DNA of 64,000 nucleotides. It comes from Candidatus Parabeggiatoa sp. nov. 2 (GTDB lineage: Bacteria; Pseudomonadota; Gammaproteobacteria; Beggiatoales; Beggiatoaceae). The notes beneath the pieces were generated by a model. It saw only the letters and a program-made list of their open reading frames with translations. It ran no database searches and had not been told where the DNA came from. Location of the stretch: assembly GCA_002085445.1 (NCBI GenBank), contig NBMI01000019.1:1-64000 (forward strand), written 5' to 3'. Below are positions 37,089-46,814 of this stretch, in pieces. Made by a program: the position numbers and the translations under genes. Each line of letters starts with the position of its first letter. The stretch's first letter is position 1.

Positions 37089-37516
37089 TGTTGTATCTCC
37101 ACGGTTTCCAAATCGACGATGATCAATTTAAGCGGTAAGTCACTGATAATTGCTTTACCGATTGGCTCACTGAATATTTTGTCATAAAGTACATCTGTCA
37201 CTGCTAAATATATTTCACGCGCTGGATCAATTCTATTGAGTAATATACGATAAATCGTATACTGTCCAATTGCTTGTTCTAAATCTTCTATGACCGATTT
37301 TCCTCGAAAGTCTTTAATTTCCACAACAATTTTTTTATTCTCACGTTGCATCCCCAAAAATCGGCCTTCAATGCCGTTTGGGAACGACTCGGCTCCAATA
37401 TCGACAAATAAAAATCGTTTACCGTAAGAAATAACATAAGGATCATCGGTCACTTTCCAACCATCATTTATAAGTGCTTGTTTTACGATATAATGAATGC
37501 TATCTCTTCGTGGCAT
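37055..37516 (-). CDS. xisH: XisH-type PD-(D/E)XK protein
   Basis: The 153-residue protein starts MPRRDSIHYIVKQALINDGW and has DPYVISYGKRFLFVDIGAES, IEGRFLGMQRENKKIVVEIK (the E-x-K of a restriction-endonuclease fold) and SVIEDLEQAIGQYTIYRIL. It is the first gene of a xisH-xisI-methyltransferase operon. The nuclease fold is known for the family from structure; activity has not been shown, to my knowledge. Upstream, AGGAAAATTATGCC near the start gives a usable SD. Confidence 0.85.
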   Translation of the reverse strand: MPRRDSIHYIVKQALINDGWKVTDDPYVISYGKRFLFVDIGAESFPNGIEGRFLGMQRENKKIVVEIKDFRGKSVIEDLEQAIGQYTIYRILLNRIDPAREIYLAVTDVLYDKIFSEPIGKAIISDLPLKLIIVDLETVEIQQWIPPRMIETL

Positions 37517-37677
37517 AATTTTCCTTTTTTACCTCTATTGATAAAGAGAATTGGGTAAAATAAATAGTACACAGTATTAAAGACATAAACGGATAAACAA
37601 ACTCAATGAACGCATTTTCAATAAGACTCGAAACTAAACATGACCCGTTTTAAAAACCTGTCAGGTTTGGCTTAAAT

Positions 37678-37903
37678 TCAGCGCCACAATTTTATCATTC
37701 CATCCCTATATCCCGAAGCCAACTTGCCTTCAGGACTGAAAGTCACTGAATACACAGAAATTTTATGCCCTGTCAAAGTGCGAATTAAGTTGCCAGAAGA
37801 CACATCCCATCGTGTTATCAGCACTGCCAATAAAACGTCCATCAGAGGAAAAGGCGACTGACTCTGCAATATAAGAATAGCCGTTAAAGGTACGGATAAG
37901 TTA
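37678..37903 (-). pseudogene. WD40-repeat fragment with a frameshift
   Basis: Two adjoining WD40 blades in different frames: TFNGYSYIAESVAFSSDGRF at the 5' side, then WDVSSGNLIRTLTGHKISVY and SVTFSPEGKLASGYRDGMIK ending LWR and stop. The fragment is the last two blades of a larger beta-propeller protein. The rest is not nearby. Confidence 0.7.
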
Positions 37904-37904
37904 T

Positions 37905-38250
37905 TATAGAATTTTTAACGCTTGACGGGTTATCGAAAGTGGGCCATGTTGTCAAATTAATCAACTCGATTTTGTGAATGGCCCTCAAATGCGAATTAAG
38001 AATTAAAAATTAAAAATGTAGAATGAACAAAGAGTTATAAATAACTTGTCAGGCTAAGTTTTTATAACTCATTGATTTCATAATATTTAATTCAACCCTT
38101 AATTCGCATCTCAATTCAAAAAGCATTTATTGTACATGCAGACTACCTGAGTCGCCAGAAATTGGCAAAGCCATCGAGACGATTAGGCTATAATTAATTG
38201 TGGGCGATAAATCGCCTACTACAAACTACAAACGGCAGTTCACCCTAAAT
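37905..38250. repeat. Cassette interrupted by a MITE
   Basis: The GGGCCATG foldback (37938-37986) is interrupted after CCTCA by the ATGCGAATTAAG element (37988-38109), which is followed by CTCA and the normal continuation (ATTCAAA ... ACATGCAGAC module, GGCGATAAATCGCC palindrome at 38200-38225). CTCA is therefore duplicated on both sides. Confidence 0.8.
37988..38109. mobile_element. MITE-like element, ATGCGAATTAAG family, copy 2
   Basis: The 122-bp element has AATGCGAATTAAG at the left and CTTAATTCGCAT at the right. It is flanked by CTCA on each side, and the empty site (GGCCCTCAATTC) is visible in the other cassette copies, so insertion with a 4-bp target duplication is directly supported. 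Confidence 0.85.
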
Positions 38251-38286
38251 TTTCCAAAAAAAACTGACTTTGCCCTCCTACTTGGC

Positions 38287-38400
38287 TGCCTTTACCGGAT
38301 TACGGCCCATTATCTAGGACGGCACCTGTTCCGAAGTTATGCAACGCATTGCCGCACCGTTCGATGGTGGGCAGAATGATTACCGCACTACTGTTGTTTG
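38287..38400 (+). pseudogene. Fragment of the 3' end of a cusA-type gene
   Basis: Shares TACGGCCCATTATCTAGGAC and ATGCAACGCATTGCCGC with the fragment at 28905-29071 and with cusA 27400-27500. It carries the same TAG and indel as the 28905 copy, so the two fragments share an already damaged ancestor. Confidence 0.8.
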
Positions 38401-38410
38401 TGAGCGGCAT

Positions 38411-38611
38411 GGTTATTCTGGTTCTATTCTTAGTAAATAGGTTAGATATTAATTTTCCAAACTGCCAAACTTCGCCATCTGTTACGATACCGTAAACCGC
38501 AGAAGATTTTTGCTCGGATTCAATTTGATTAAGTCCTTGTGAAGCGACTAATTCAGCGAGACATTGTCCCCAACCTTCATTAAAGTCATTTTGTTTAGGA
38601 TCGAAGACAAA
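38411..38611 (-). pseudogene. Fragment of a PD-(D/E)XK-like nuclease gene (second family)
   Basis: The minus-strand reading gives DPKQNDFNEGWGQCLAELVA, then SSAVYGIVTDGEVWQFGKLI. This is the C-terminal half of a nuclease-like protein whose N-terminal half is at 49375-49859. That other copy has lost the segment preserved here. The following 38612-38883 stretch has only a GCCCTTTAGGG-type hairpin remnant and no gene. Confidence 0.7.
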
Positions 38612-38883
38612 TTAATTTCCCCAAAATAGGTACAGTGCCCTTTAGGGTACTTTAGCTTTTAGATGTTGGCGGAAGTCTAGCCAGGGTTTCCACGCTGGCG
38701 CGTGGGAACCAGAAATTCTGGCAAGGTGGCACTGGATTCATGAATTCATTTGAGGGACACTTTGTCTTCTACTAAACACTTTCTGAATAGGAAGGCGGAT
38801 ATCCATTACCTCATCAACCACCTCCGTGTCGTTCATATCAAAGGTTTTGGATTGGCTAGGTTTCGAATAAATATTTATGACCT

Positions 38884-39159
38884 TCATCGGAGGTACAATT
38901 CCTCAATCTCTTCGTCAGGGATTGGTGCTGATCCAATATAAACACTTATGTCTGGTACTATTTCATCTTTAGTTTTGAGTCCAAACCGTTTTAAATCGAT
39001 TTGACTGGCATCCAAGCTTAACTCCACCAACACCTCAAAACGTTCATCCGAACTTAATAAGGTGCTTGTCCTAGTTTGTGCAATGCTATGATTCACAGAA
39101 CCCATCTTTCTCACCTCATCTTCAATAATCTCATCTTCAAGTTCGATTGTATCGCTCAT
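38884..39159 (-). pseudogene. Uma2-family (DUF820) endonuclease-like protein, truncated
   Basis: The 91-residue frame begins MSDTIELEDEIIEDEVRKMG and includes SVNHSIAQTRTSTLLSSDER, FEVLVELSLDASQIDL and KDEIVPDISVYIGSAPIPDE, the first third of typical Uma2 proteins (about 190-230 residues). A frameshift at about 38890 would extend the reading (MKVINIYSKPSQSKTFDMND), but the catalytic core is not recognisable. SD: GGAGGGAAAA before the ATG. Confidence 0.65.
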
Positions 39160-39224
39160 TTTTCCCTCCTGTGCAAGTCAACACGACACTCAACCACATA
39201 ACCCGCATTATTATGCCAACGCTG

Positions 39225-39616
39225 ATTATCGTGTAAACAACGATTATAATCTGTCCGTTGCGGTTGGTGTTAAATACTTTAACACAGAGTTCACAGAGTA
39301 CCACAGAGTTACACTGAGTCCTCAAGTCTTTGGTAAATCTCTGTGAAACTCCGTGGAACTCCGTGTCTCTGTTGAAGATTTCAAAACGGATAGGGGGCGA
39401 GTTTTTAACGCTTGACGGTTACAAAAAGTGGGCCATGTTGTCAAATTAATCAACTTTGTTAATGGCCCTCAATTCAAAGCACATTTATTGTACATGCAGA
39501 CTAGCTGAGTCGGCCTGAAATTGGCAAAGCCTTCGAGACGATTAGGTTATAATTGTGGGCGATAAATCGCCTACTACAAACGAAAAACGACAAACGATGG
39601 GCGATAAATCGCCTAC
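39225..39616. repeat. Full modular cassette preceded by a cusA fragment
   Basis: A short cusA-like piece (CTGTCCGTTGCGGTTGGTGTT, 39248-39268) leads into the CACAGAG foldback (39270-39374), GGGCCATG foldback (39429-39470), ACATGCAGAC module and GGCGATAAATCGCC palindromes to 39616. No gene is seen here. Confidence 0.75.
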
Positions 39617-39709
39617 TAAGTACCCGTCCAGAAGTTTTTCGGTATTTTGACGACGAAAACTATTGTTTTTATTCACTTTATTTTTGAAGAATCTATGGAC
39701 GGGTACTTA
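39617..39709. mobile_element. 93-bp MITE with AGTACCCGTCCA ends, copy 1
   Basis: TAAGTACCCGTCCA at the left is mirrored by TGGACGGGTACTTA. It interrupts the common word GCCTACTACAAACGAG exactly at TA, which is duplicated, so the insertion duplicates TA as Tc1/mariner-IS630-type elements do. A second copy of identical length is at 53588-53680. Confidence 0.85.
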
Positions 39710-39722
39710 CAAACGAGAAACG

Positions 39723-39873
39723 GGTTAAGTTCTTTCACACCATCCTTGACGGCTTGTTTAATGATTTTGAGCAATGGTTTATGTCTTTCGTTTTCAAAGT
39801 GAGTTTGATGATAAAATTTTTTTTAACAGGATTAAACGTAATCTTGTTCAATTGTTCAAAATCTGTTCGTCAT
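39723..39873 (-). pseudogene. Fragment of the 5' end of an LRR gene plus GAACAGGATT repeat
   Basis: Bases 39725-39830 closely match the first codons and leader of the LRR gene (44850-44960: AAGTTCTTTCACACCATCCT, CGTTTTCAAAGTGAGTTTGA). They are followed by a shortened GAACAGGATTAAACG element (39835-39872). Another LRR 5' fragment is at 41085-41170. Confidence 0.75.
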
Positions 39874-39992
39874 TGGTTTATGTATCTCGTTTTCAAAGTG
39901 AGTTTGATGATAATGTTATATTAATTATAATCACAGTAGCTACTCAGTTTTAGCGTGTTAGAAAAAAACCGTTTAGAAATACTAGCGGAAGT

Positions 39993-41009
39993 TCAGTCAT
40001 TTCCTTCATTATCCCTTGCCAACATATTCATTATCAGGCGAATCAAAATGTCTTTCTGTTTTGGATCAGATTCAGCCACCAACAAAGTTAAGGCAGCCAG
40101 CCCAGTGTCGTTAATGATGGTTTCACCTCTGGCGTTCATAAGACGACCATTACGATGCAAGAAATCTACAAAAAGGAATGCACCACTTCGTTTATTGCCA
40201 TCTAAGAAAGGGTGATTTTTAACCACGAAATACAAAAAATGAGCGGCCTTGCTTTCAATCGTCGGATAAGCAGGCTCACCAAAGACACTTTGTTCCAAAT
40301 TACCGAGAATTGAAGCAAGTCCGTCACCGCGTAAATTAGCAAACAGTTCGCTAGCCTCGCCACGATCCATAAGCGACTGTTTGAGTTCCTGCAAGGCTTG
40401 CATCGCTTCATCAGCGTTAGGAAGACGACCACCTGCTTGGCATGAAGGCTCATTGAGTAAACCTTCGTCATAACGCTGTAGCCAAAGGAAAGTCTGGGTA
40501 TAACGAGTGATGATTTCCACCAAGCCACGCCCCGATTCGGCATTGACTTCTGGTGATCGTGCCGCTTTGCGAATTAATGCCAATGCTTGTTGTAGTTCAG
40601 CGGCGTTTTGGTCGAAACGATCCTGATTGATACTGTAGCCCTGCACCAGATATTCACGCAAGCGTTGGGTTGCCCAGATGCGGAACTGTGTGCCACGTTG
40701 AGACTTAACCCGATAACCCACCGATATAGTGACATCCAAATTGTACCGCTTCGTTTTGTATTGCTTGCCATCGGCAGCAGTTATCAAGGATTCCTTGACA
40801 ACTGATGCCTTGTCTAATTCACCTTCTTTGAATATATTGTTGATATGTAGGCTGATATTCTGTTTGGTTTTGCCAAAAAGCGCCATCATTTGAGCTTGTG
40901 TCAGCCAAACGGTGTCATGAGCAAAGCTCACTTCAAGTTCTATAGAATTATCATATGTTTGATAGATGACAACTTGATCTTCTTTATTTTTTGTATTGTT
41001 ATTCATCAT
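39993..41009 (-). CDS. RhuM-Fic/Doc fusion protein
   Basis: From ATG 41009 the product is 338 residues (a GTG six codons upstream is possible). Residues 1-180 are a RhuM-type domain (VWLTQAQMMALFGKTKQNIS, HINNIFKEGELDKASVVKES, YNLDVTISVGYRVKSQRGTQ, FRIWATQRLREYLVQGY). The C-terminal third carries the Fic/Doc motif HPFLDGNKRSGAFLF at about residues 266-280. Fic/Doc enzymes transfer AMP or phosphate to target proteins, and RhuM-Fic fusions are common in mobile regions. No small antitoxin gene is adjacent. The gene appears intact. Confidence 0.85.
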   Translation of the reverse strand: MMNNNTKNKEDQVVIYQTYDNSIELEVSFAHDTVWLTQAQMMALFGKTKQNISLHINNIFKEGELDKASVVKESLITAADGKQYKTKRYNLDVTISVGYRVKSQRGTQFRIWATQRLREYLVQGYSINQDRFDQNAAELQQALALIRKAARSPEVNAESGRGLVEIITRYTQTFLWLQRYDEGLLNEPSCQAGGRLPNADEAMQALQELKQSLMDRGEASELFANLRGDGLASILGNLEQSVFGEPAYPTIESKAAHFLYFVVKNHPFLDGNKRSGAFLFVDFLHRNGRLMNARGETIINDTGLAALTLLVAESDPKQKDILIRLIMNMLARDNEGND

Positions 41010-41075
41010 ATTGCACACGGATTTCACCGCAGTTTGGGAAACCGGGTGTCGCGGAGTTTGGAGAGATTTTGGATT

Positions 41076-41437
41076 TGATAAAGATTAGTGGCTTGTTTAA
41101 TGATTTCGAGCCATTCTTCGTTTGTCATTGGTTTATATCTTTCGTTTTCAAAGTGAGTTTGATGATAAATTTTTTTTGAACAGGATTAAACGGATTAAAG
41201 GATTGACCTGATTAATTTTGACAGATCCTCTCAGATTCTCTTGAAACGCGCAAGAATAAAGTGAGCTTCTGTGCTTAAAATTGAGTTATAGATTGGTCAG
41301 CCTTTTTTAGAGTTGACTTTTTTGATTTTAGACGCACACCGCCCACTCGAAGCGACACTTTTGCCATCCGATATGGCTAGGACGATATCGCCCAACACCA
41401 AGGCTCCCGTTTTAAAGATACGCTAAATATAACAGTA
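41076..41437. repeat. LRR-leader fragment, GAACAGGATT half element and cassette leader
   Basis: In order: an LRR 5' fragment (41090-41170), the left half of the GAACAGGATTAAACGG element (41173-41215) and the CGAAGCGACACTTTTGCC cassette leader (41345-41437). No gene is seen. Confidence 0.65.
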
Positions 41438-41755
41438 TTTACTTTAACACAGAGTTCACAGAGTACCACAGAGTTACACTGAGTCCTCAAGTCTTTGGTA
41501 CAACATCTCTGTGAAACTCCGTGGAACTCCGTGTCTCTGTGTTGAAGAAAAAGTGGGCCATGTTGTCAAATTAATCAACTCGATTTTGTTAATGGCCCTC
41601 AATTCAAAGCGTATTTATTGTACATGCAGACTCAATGCTATCGACTCAATATCTGATAAATGTCTGTTCGTAGTAGGTGATCTGGGCGAGGCGATAAATC
41701 GCTTATAATTGTGGGCGATAAATCGCCTACTACAAACGACAAACTACAAACGTTG
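41438..41755. repeat. Modular repeat cassette
   Basis: CACAGAG foldback (41446-41545), GGGCCATG foldback (41555-41600), a shortened ACATGCAGAC module (41620-41640), and two GGCGATAAATCGCC palindromes with CTACTACAAACG tail (41690-41750). Confidence 0.75.
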
Positions 41756-41762
41756 CTAATAT

Positions 41763-42382
41763 TTAACGACCTTGATTCATAAGATAAGTCCCATTGAACA
41801 TAGGATGCACCGTTTCAACACTTGGCGTTGCTGAGAATATGTGTAGTGGCACAACTATCAATGATTCTCCATAAGGTGTTTCAAAATGATGTGGGCACAT
41901 CCGACGACACTCGTTCCCTTGCCTGATAGCGTATAAACGACGCGAACTGTGGAATGAATATGGTGCGCCTGTTCGGCACTATGGGCCGGAATGTGAAGAT
42001 ATTGTAATGTGGGATCGCCGGGGCGTGGAGGCGCGAAGATTTGCTTAGTGGAACATCCGTTAACGTAAGGGAGTACCGGTAAGCCTGCCAGTGAACAGGA
42101 ACGATCAGCGGGCATAAATCCACGCACGATGGTTGCACAATGGCAAGATTCAATTTGACACCAACCACGCTTCAAAAAAGCCGTTTTCTTGTCAGCACTC
42201 AATAAATAAACACAATCGCCACGTTCAACTTCTACGTTGTGGGTACCTATGAACGTTTTGAAATAATACGAATGATCTTCAGGTGCTTCAAAAACGGCCG
42301 TTTGTTCGGGATTGAAATAGTGTACCTTATAGATGTCCTGAATGTTGGGCGCATTGTCGGTTCTTTCTTCAAATTGAGTCAT
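41763..42382 (-). pseudogene. Cupin-domain protein, C-terminal frameshift
   Basis: The intact frame (42382-41858) encodes MTQFEERTDNAPNIQDIYKV and a cupin-like segment LHIPAHSAEQAHHIHSTVRV followed by VYTLSGKG. Near 41895 the conserved-looking reading moves to another frame: CPHHFETPYGESLIVVPLHI, then VETVHPMFNGTYLMNQGR and stop at 41763. Reconstructed length is about 206. The HxH and the distal His suggest metal binding. Its position after an asparagine-synthase fragment suggests a former biosynthetic cluster. Function is unknown. Confidence 0.6.
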
Positions 42383-42405
42383 GTTTTTTTCCTCGTTATG
42401 CGGTT

Positions 42406-42528
42406 ATGCGAATTAAGAGTTAAATTGAATCTTATAAAATCAATAACTTATAAAAACATCTTCATTGGCAGTTATTTTATAAGTCTTTGTTCATTATACA
42501 TTTTTAATTTTTAATTCTTAATTCGCAT
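42406..42528. mobile_element. MITE-like element, ATGCGAATTAAG family, copy 3
   Basis: The 123-bp copy has ATGCGAATTAAG and CTTAATTCGCAT ends and interior words shared with copy 1 (GTTATTTTATAAGTCTTT). It separates the cupin gene from the asnB fragment. Confidence 0.8.
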
Positions 42529-42534
42529 TCGTTG

Positions 42535-43107
42535 TCATTCTTCATTTTCAATGACTCTTCTTCTCCACATTTCAAAAGTTAATAGCATCCAGAGTTTGAG
42601 GCCATAACGTGGCTGGGCTTCGCCGATGTCATATTCCATGAGTTTCTGGATACGCTCATAATTAAAAATACCGGCCCGGTTAATAGCGTTTCTACTGAAG
42701 ATATGCTGCATATATGATTTCATTTCATTCTGAAACCAAAAGTGAACTGGAACGCGCATACCTACTTTAGGACGAGTTATAATTCGACGAGGTAACTGGC
42801 TTTTAAAGGCCCGTTTCATAATCACTTTGTCATCACCGCCGGCCAGTTTAAGGGTGGAAGGTATAGCAAAACTTAGCTCAATAATACGTTCATCAAACAG
42901 TGGCGAGAGTGAATAAAATCCGTTGGCACCGAGCATACGATCCACTTTTGGCAAAATCAAATGTTGTCCTTCGCCTATTTGGTCAAGGCGCGATAACACC
43001 AAGTCTTGGGTGCGCCAGTCCCAGCCATAGAGTAATTGGTTCACTGCGACATCTTCTAAGGTTCTAATGTCTGACAGGGTTTGCAACCTGTCAGTAACGT
43101 TGAACAT
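42535..43107 (-). pseudogene. asnB: Asparagine synthase (glutamine-hydrolysing), C-terminal fragment
   Basis: The 190-residue fragment contains LPKVDRMLGANGFYSLSPLF, DERIIELSFAIPSTLKLAGG, MKRAFKSQLPRRIITRPKVG and the C-terminal WMLLTFEMWRRR, all from the synthetase domain. The glutaminase domain and the SGGxDS ATP-binding loop are absent, so it cannot make asparagine. It begins after a short region of no recognisable coding content. Confidence 0.8.
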
Positions 43108-43305
43108 CGCAGCGCTCCCTTACTGAGTTGCAGAGCGTAAAGGATAGAAGAAAACGTTACAGACAGGATTGCAAATTCCGTCAAGCAGTAAGTCATTGTT
43201 TTTTAATATTTTCCTGTAGTTGTGCTTGGAGATAGGCTAAAATGGCTTTTGTGCCTTGTTTGACAATTTCGGGCGGTGGTGATTATAGTGGATTATTGTC
43301 AAGTG

Positions 43306-44922
43306 TTAGTCACTATTATCATAATAATAATCAGGTTCTTCATAACCAAGTTCTTCCAGTTCTTCATCATAAGAAAGTTCTTTCAGATTGACCAAAAAAC
43401 CGATTTATGGGGGCAAAGCCGTCAGTTGATTATTTCCAACAAGGTTTAGCTCGGTAAGCTGGGTCAACTGACCGATTTCTGGGGGCAGGGTCGTCAGTTT
43501 ATTCCCTCCAAGCTCTAGTGAGGTAAGCTGGGTCAATTGACCGATTTCTGAAGGCAAGGCCGTCAGTTTATTATAGCTAATGTCTAGCTTGGTAAGCTTG
43601 GTCAACTGACCGATTTCTGGGGGCAAAATCGTCAGTTTGTTACCACTAATGTCTAGCTTGGTAAGCTTGGTCAACTGACCGATTTCTGGGGGCAAAGTCG
43701 TCAGTTTGTTACCACTAATGTCTAGCTTGGTAAGCTTGGTCAACTGACCGATTTCTGGGGGCAAGGCCGTCAGTTTGTTACCACTAATGTCTAGCTTGGT
43801 AAGCTTGGTCAACTGACCGATTTCTGGGGGCAAAGTCGTCAGTTTGTTACCACTAATGTCTAGCTTGGGAAGCTGGGTCAACTGACCGATTTCTGGGGGC
43901 AAAGTCGTCAGTTTATTACTACTAAGGTCTAGCTTGGGAAGCTGGGTCAACTGACCGATTTCTGGGGGCAGGGTCGTCAGTTTATTCCCTCCAAGCTCTA
44001 GTGAGGTAAGCTGCTGGGTCAATTGACCTATTTCTGAAGGCAAGGCCGTCAGTTTATTATAGCTAATGTCTAGCTTGGTAAGCTTGGTCAACTGACCGAT
44101 TTCTGACGGCAAGGCCGTCAGTTGATTATCTCCAAGGTTTAGCTCGGTAAGCTGGGTTAACTGACCGATTTCTTTCGGCAAGGCAGTCAGTTGATTCCAT
44201 CTAAGGTTTAGCTCGGTAAGCTGGGTTAACTGACCGATTTCTGGGGGCAATTCCGTTAATCCCCTGCATGATAGGTGAAGTGTTGTCACACCATGCTTGG
44301 CGGCTTGTTTAATAAGTTGTATCACCTTCAACCGTTTGAATTCCAGGGGCAAAAGCACCGATTGATTCCCCCAAAGGTTTAGTTCGGTAAGCTGTGTCAA
44401 CTGACCGATTTCTTTTGGCAAGGCCGTCAGTTTATTCGACTTTAGGTTTAGCTTGGTTTGGGTCAATTGACCGATTTCTGAGGGCAAGGTCGTCAGTTGA
44501 TTCCCCTCAATATCTAGCCAGGTAAGCTGGGTCAACTGACCGATTTCTTTTGGCAAGGCTGTCAGTTGATTCCCAAAAAGGTATAGCCCGGTAAGCTGGG
44601 TCAACTGACCGATTTCTTTTGGCAAGGCCGTCAGTTGATTATTCACGAGCAGTAACGTTGTTAGTTTGGTCAACTGACCGATTTCTTTTGGCAAGATCGT
44701 CAGTTGATTCCCCTCAATGTCTAGCCAGGTAAGCTGGGCCAACTGACCGATTTCTGGGGGCAAAGCTGTCAGTTGATTCCCATAAAGAGATAGCGAGGTA
44801 AGCTGGGTCAACTGACCGATTTCTGGGGGCAATTCCGTTAATCCCCTTCGTGGTAGTTTAAGTTCTTTCACACCATCCTTGGCGGCTTGTTTAATGATTT
44901 TGAGCAATTCTTCGTTTGTCAT
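43306..44922 (-). pseudogene. Leucine-rich-repeat protein, about 20 repeats, with an in-frame TAA near the end
   Basis: ATG 44922 starts MTNEELLKIIKQAAKDGVKE, then about 20 LRRs of 23 residues (consensus EIGQLTQLTELNLGDNQLTA then LPP). A second KQAAKHGVTTLHLSCRGLTE cap occurs in the middle, showing an internal duplication. TAA at 43405-43407 falls where PPE continues, consistent with GAA to TAA. The same frame then reads IGFLVNLKELSYDEELEELG and ends YYYDNSD with TAA 43306. The near-identical 69-bp repeats invite recombination. Related 5' fragments lie at 39725 and 41090. The protein probably binds other proteins and has no signal peptide. Confidence 0.85.
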
Positions 44923-44967
44923 TGGTTTATGTCTCTCGTTTTCAAAGTGAGTTTGATGATAAAAAGA

Positions 44968-45096
44968 TTTTGAACAGGATTAAACAGATTAAAAGATTGA
45001 CAGGATTAAAAAGTGTTTATTGTATCAGATTCTCTTGAAATAAGAGGATTTAAAATCCTGCTAATCCTTTAATCCGTGTAATCTTGTTCAAAATTT
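44968..45096. mobile_element. TIR element GAACAGGATTAAACGG family, copy 2
   Basis: TTTTGAACAGGATTAAACAG at the left is mirrored by CCGTGTAATCTTGTTCAAAA at the right, 129 bp in total, without the CATCATT heptamer core of copy 1. It lies in the leader of the LRR gene. Confidence 0.7.
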
Positions 45097-45105
45097 TTTC
45101 GTTTG

Positions 45106-45327
45106 TCATTGGTTTATGTCTTTCGTTTTCAAAACCAATTTAATGCCTATCTCATAAAGTGCTTGGGTGCTATGCTTAGGCTTGCGCTTGGTTGCACTGA
45201 GATATCGGGTGAGTAGCTCAAAAAGGATTTTTCCCCTTATTTTAAGTTGATACTCGGATTGGATTTCTAATAAGGTGTTTTGCAACGGAGATTGAAAGCC
45301 TCGAACCGCTATTAAATTGGTATTCAT
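45106..45327 (-). CDS. Hypothetical protein
   Basis: Starting at the internal ATG 45327 the product is about 73 residues (MNTNLIAVRGFQSPLQNTLL, IRGKILFELLTRYLSATKRK). It is basic and helical. No family was recognised. Its 3' end runs into the LRR leader repeat, so it may be truncated. Confidence 0.35.
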   Translation of the reverse strand: MNTNLIAVRGFQSPLQNTLLEIQSEYQLKIRGKILFELLTRYLSATKRKPKHSTQALYEIGIKLVLKTKDINQ

Positions 45328-45370
45328 GCCAGTTTCACCCAACTTCACAATCTGATTGACTCATGTTACG

Positions 45371-45794
45371 CACTCAGCTTCCACAAGCCTTGGGATAAAT
45401 CCCAAGGCTAAAAGCGTCCAGGAACCTAAAGGTGACTAAAACCTTTTATCGCGTTTTCCGATTTGTTTGTACTCGCGTTCTAGTTAGTTTTAGCGGACTA
45501 ACGCTTGCCAGCTTTGGGGTTTATCCCAAGGCTTGGAAGTTCAGTGCGTAACATCAGTGATTGATATGAAAATCAACCTGATGTTCCTTACCCGCTCTAT
45601 ATTGTTCAACTTCAAATGCAAACCACTCAATCACACTTTCAAGGGAGAATATCTGTGTGAGATAGCCCAATGTGGTTTTCCAACCACCGGTATATCGTCA
45701 TATCATATTTACCCTCAACCAAAATGGTTGGCAGCGTCGTATGAATCAGTGTGGCAACGAGTTCATCGGCGGTAAGAGGTGACATTTGTGGCAT
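45371..45794 (-). pseudogene. TOPRIM/DUF4435-like gene fragment, module copy 2
   Basis: ATG at 45794 overlaps the AAA stop (TAATG). The frame reads MPQMSPLTADELVATLIHTT, LPTILVEGKYDMTIYRWLEN, HIGLSHTDILP and stops at 45639. TILVEGKYDM is the TOPRIM-like start. The rest of the gene is lost, and the following bases to 45371 are repeat-like sequence shared with 31163-31420. Confidence 0.7.
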
Positions 45795-46778
45795 TATTCG
45801 TTTCCTTTATCCAACCTCAATTCTTTCTCAGGATACTTCGCATAAATAAATGGCGAATGCGTCGCCACGATAAATTGATTTTGAGTGCCTTGCTGCATGA
45901 GTATTCTCAATAGCAATCTTTGCCAATCGACATGTTTCGGTGATTTGTAGGCCTTCGTATTGAAAAATCTCTTTTACTGTGTCTGAAAGTACGGTAAATG
46001 GACGGAGCAATTCCTCTTTTTGAGTCTTGACTTCATCCACCTTCGATTGAATTTCTTTCAGCGTCTGTTCCAGTCTTTCAGACTTGGTGTTGGCAGTGGC
46101 TGATGAAAAAGTGTTTGAAGTACGCTCAGTTATGAATTGAGAGAGTTTATTTTGTAATTGGTTGATACGTTCTGAAATCTCGGCATATTGTTGAGTCAGT
46201 AGCCGAGTCAGATCGTCTGTCGAAACGGAAGTCACAAACTGGTGTTTCTCCACCGAGAGATAGTTTGATAAATCACTAAAAGCATTCTCAAGTCCATGAT
46301 AGATTTTTTCCTGAAGAAACGCGTCATATAACTCCCCCATTTCTTTTTTTAGCGGCTTATCGGTGGCAAACCCGCCTTCGATACGTCTAAACGTTGGAAA
46401 AAAAGTAGTAGATTGAGAAACCTTGAGAATGTCCTGATTGAGCATTTGAGAAGCTTTCTCAACTTCAGATGGTTCCATGTTCAGCGTCTTGGTTTGCTTG
46501 CCATTTCCGATATTCCAACTCATGCTAAGCTCTGACTGCCTAGACACTTTCAAATTAAGCATAAAACGATTGGTTTCAATCTCAAGCTCATCAAAATCAA
46601 TCGTCGGCATGATTTTATCAATATTCCCACTAATGAGATACCAAATAAGCCGGAGAACGGTCGTTTTTCCAACCCCGTTTTTGCCGGTGAGGATATTAAG
46701 ATCGTCATTGAATTTGAAGTCAAAATTCATTTTATGATAAAGTCCAATGACTTTGAAATGTTTTATCATGTTGTCCAT
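45794..46778 (-). pseudogene. AAA ATPase lacking its Walker B region
   Basis: The intact frame (46778-45828) gives Walker A TGKNGVGKTT at residues 31-40 and a coiled-coil middle. After TETCRLAK the expected signature and Walker B are missing, and the C-terminal FIVATHSPFIYAKYPEKELR then LDKGNE is in another frame, ending TAA 45794-45796. So an internal deletion plus frameshift removed the ATPase heart. It is the middle gene of a nuclease-AAA-TOPRIM operon. It is similar in plan to other AAA+TOPRIM defence modules here. Confidence 0.75.
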
Positions 46779-46814
46779 TCAGATTGAATTGAAAGTAGTT
46801 AGGTTGCCATTTAG

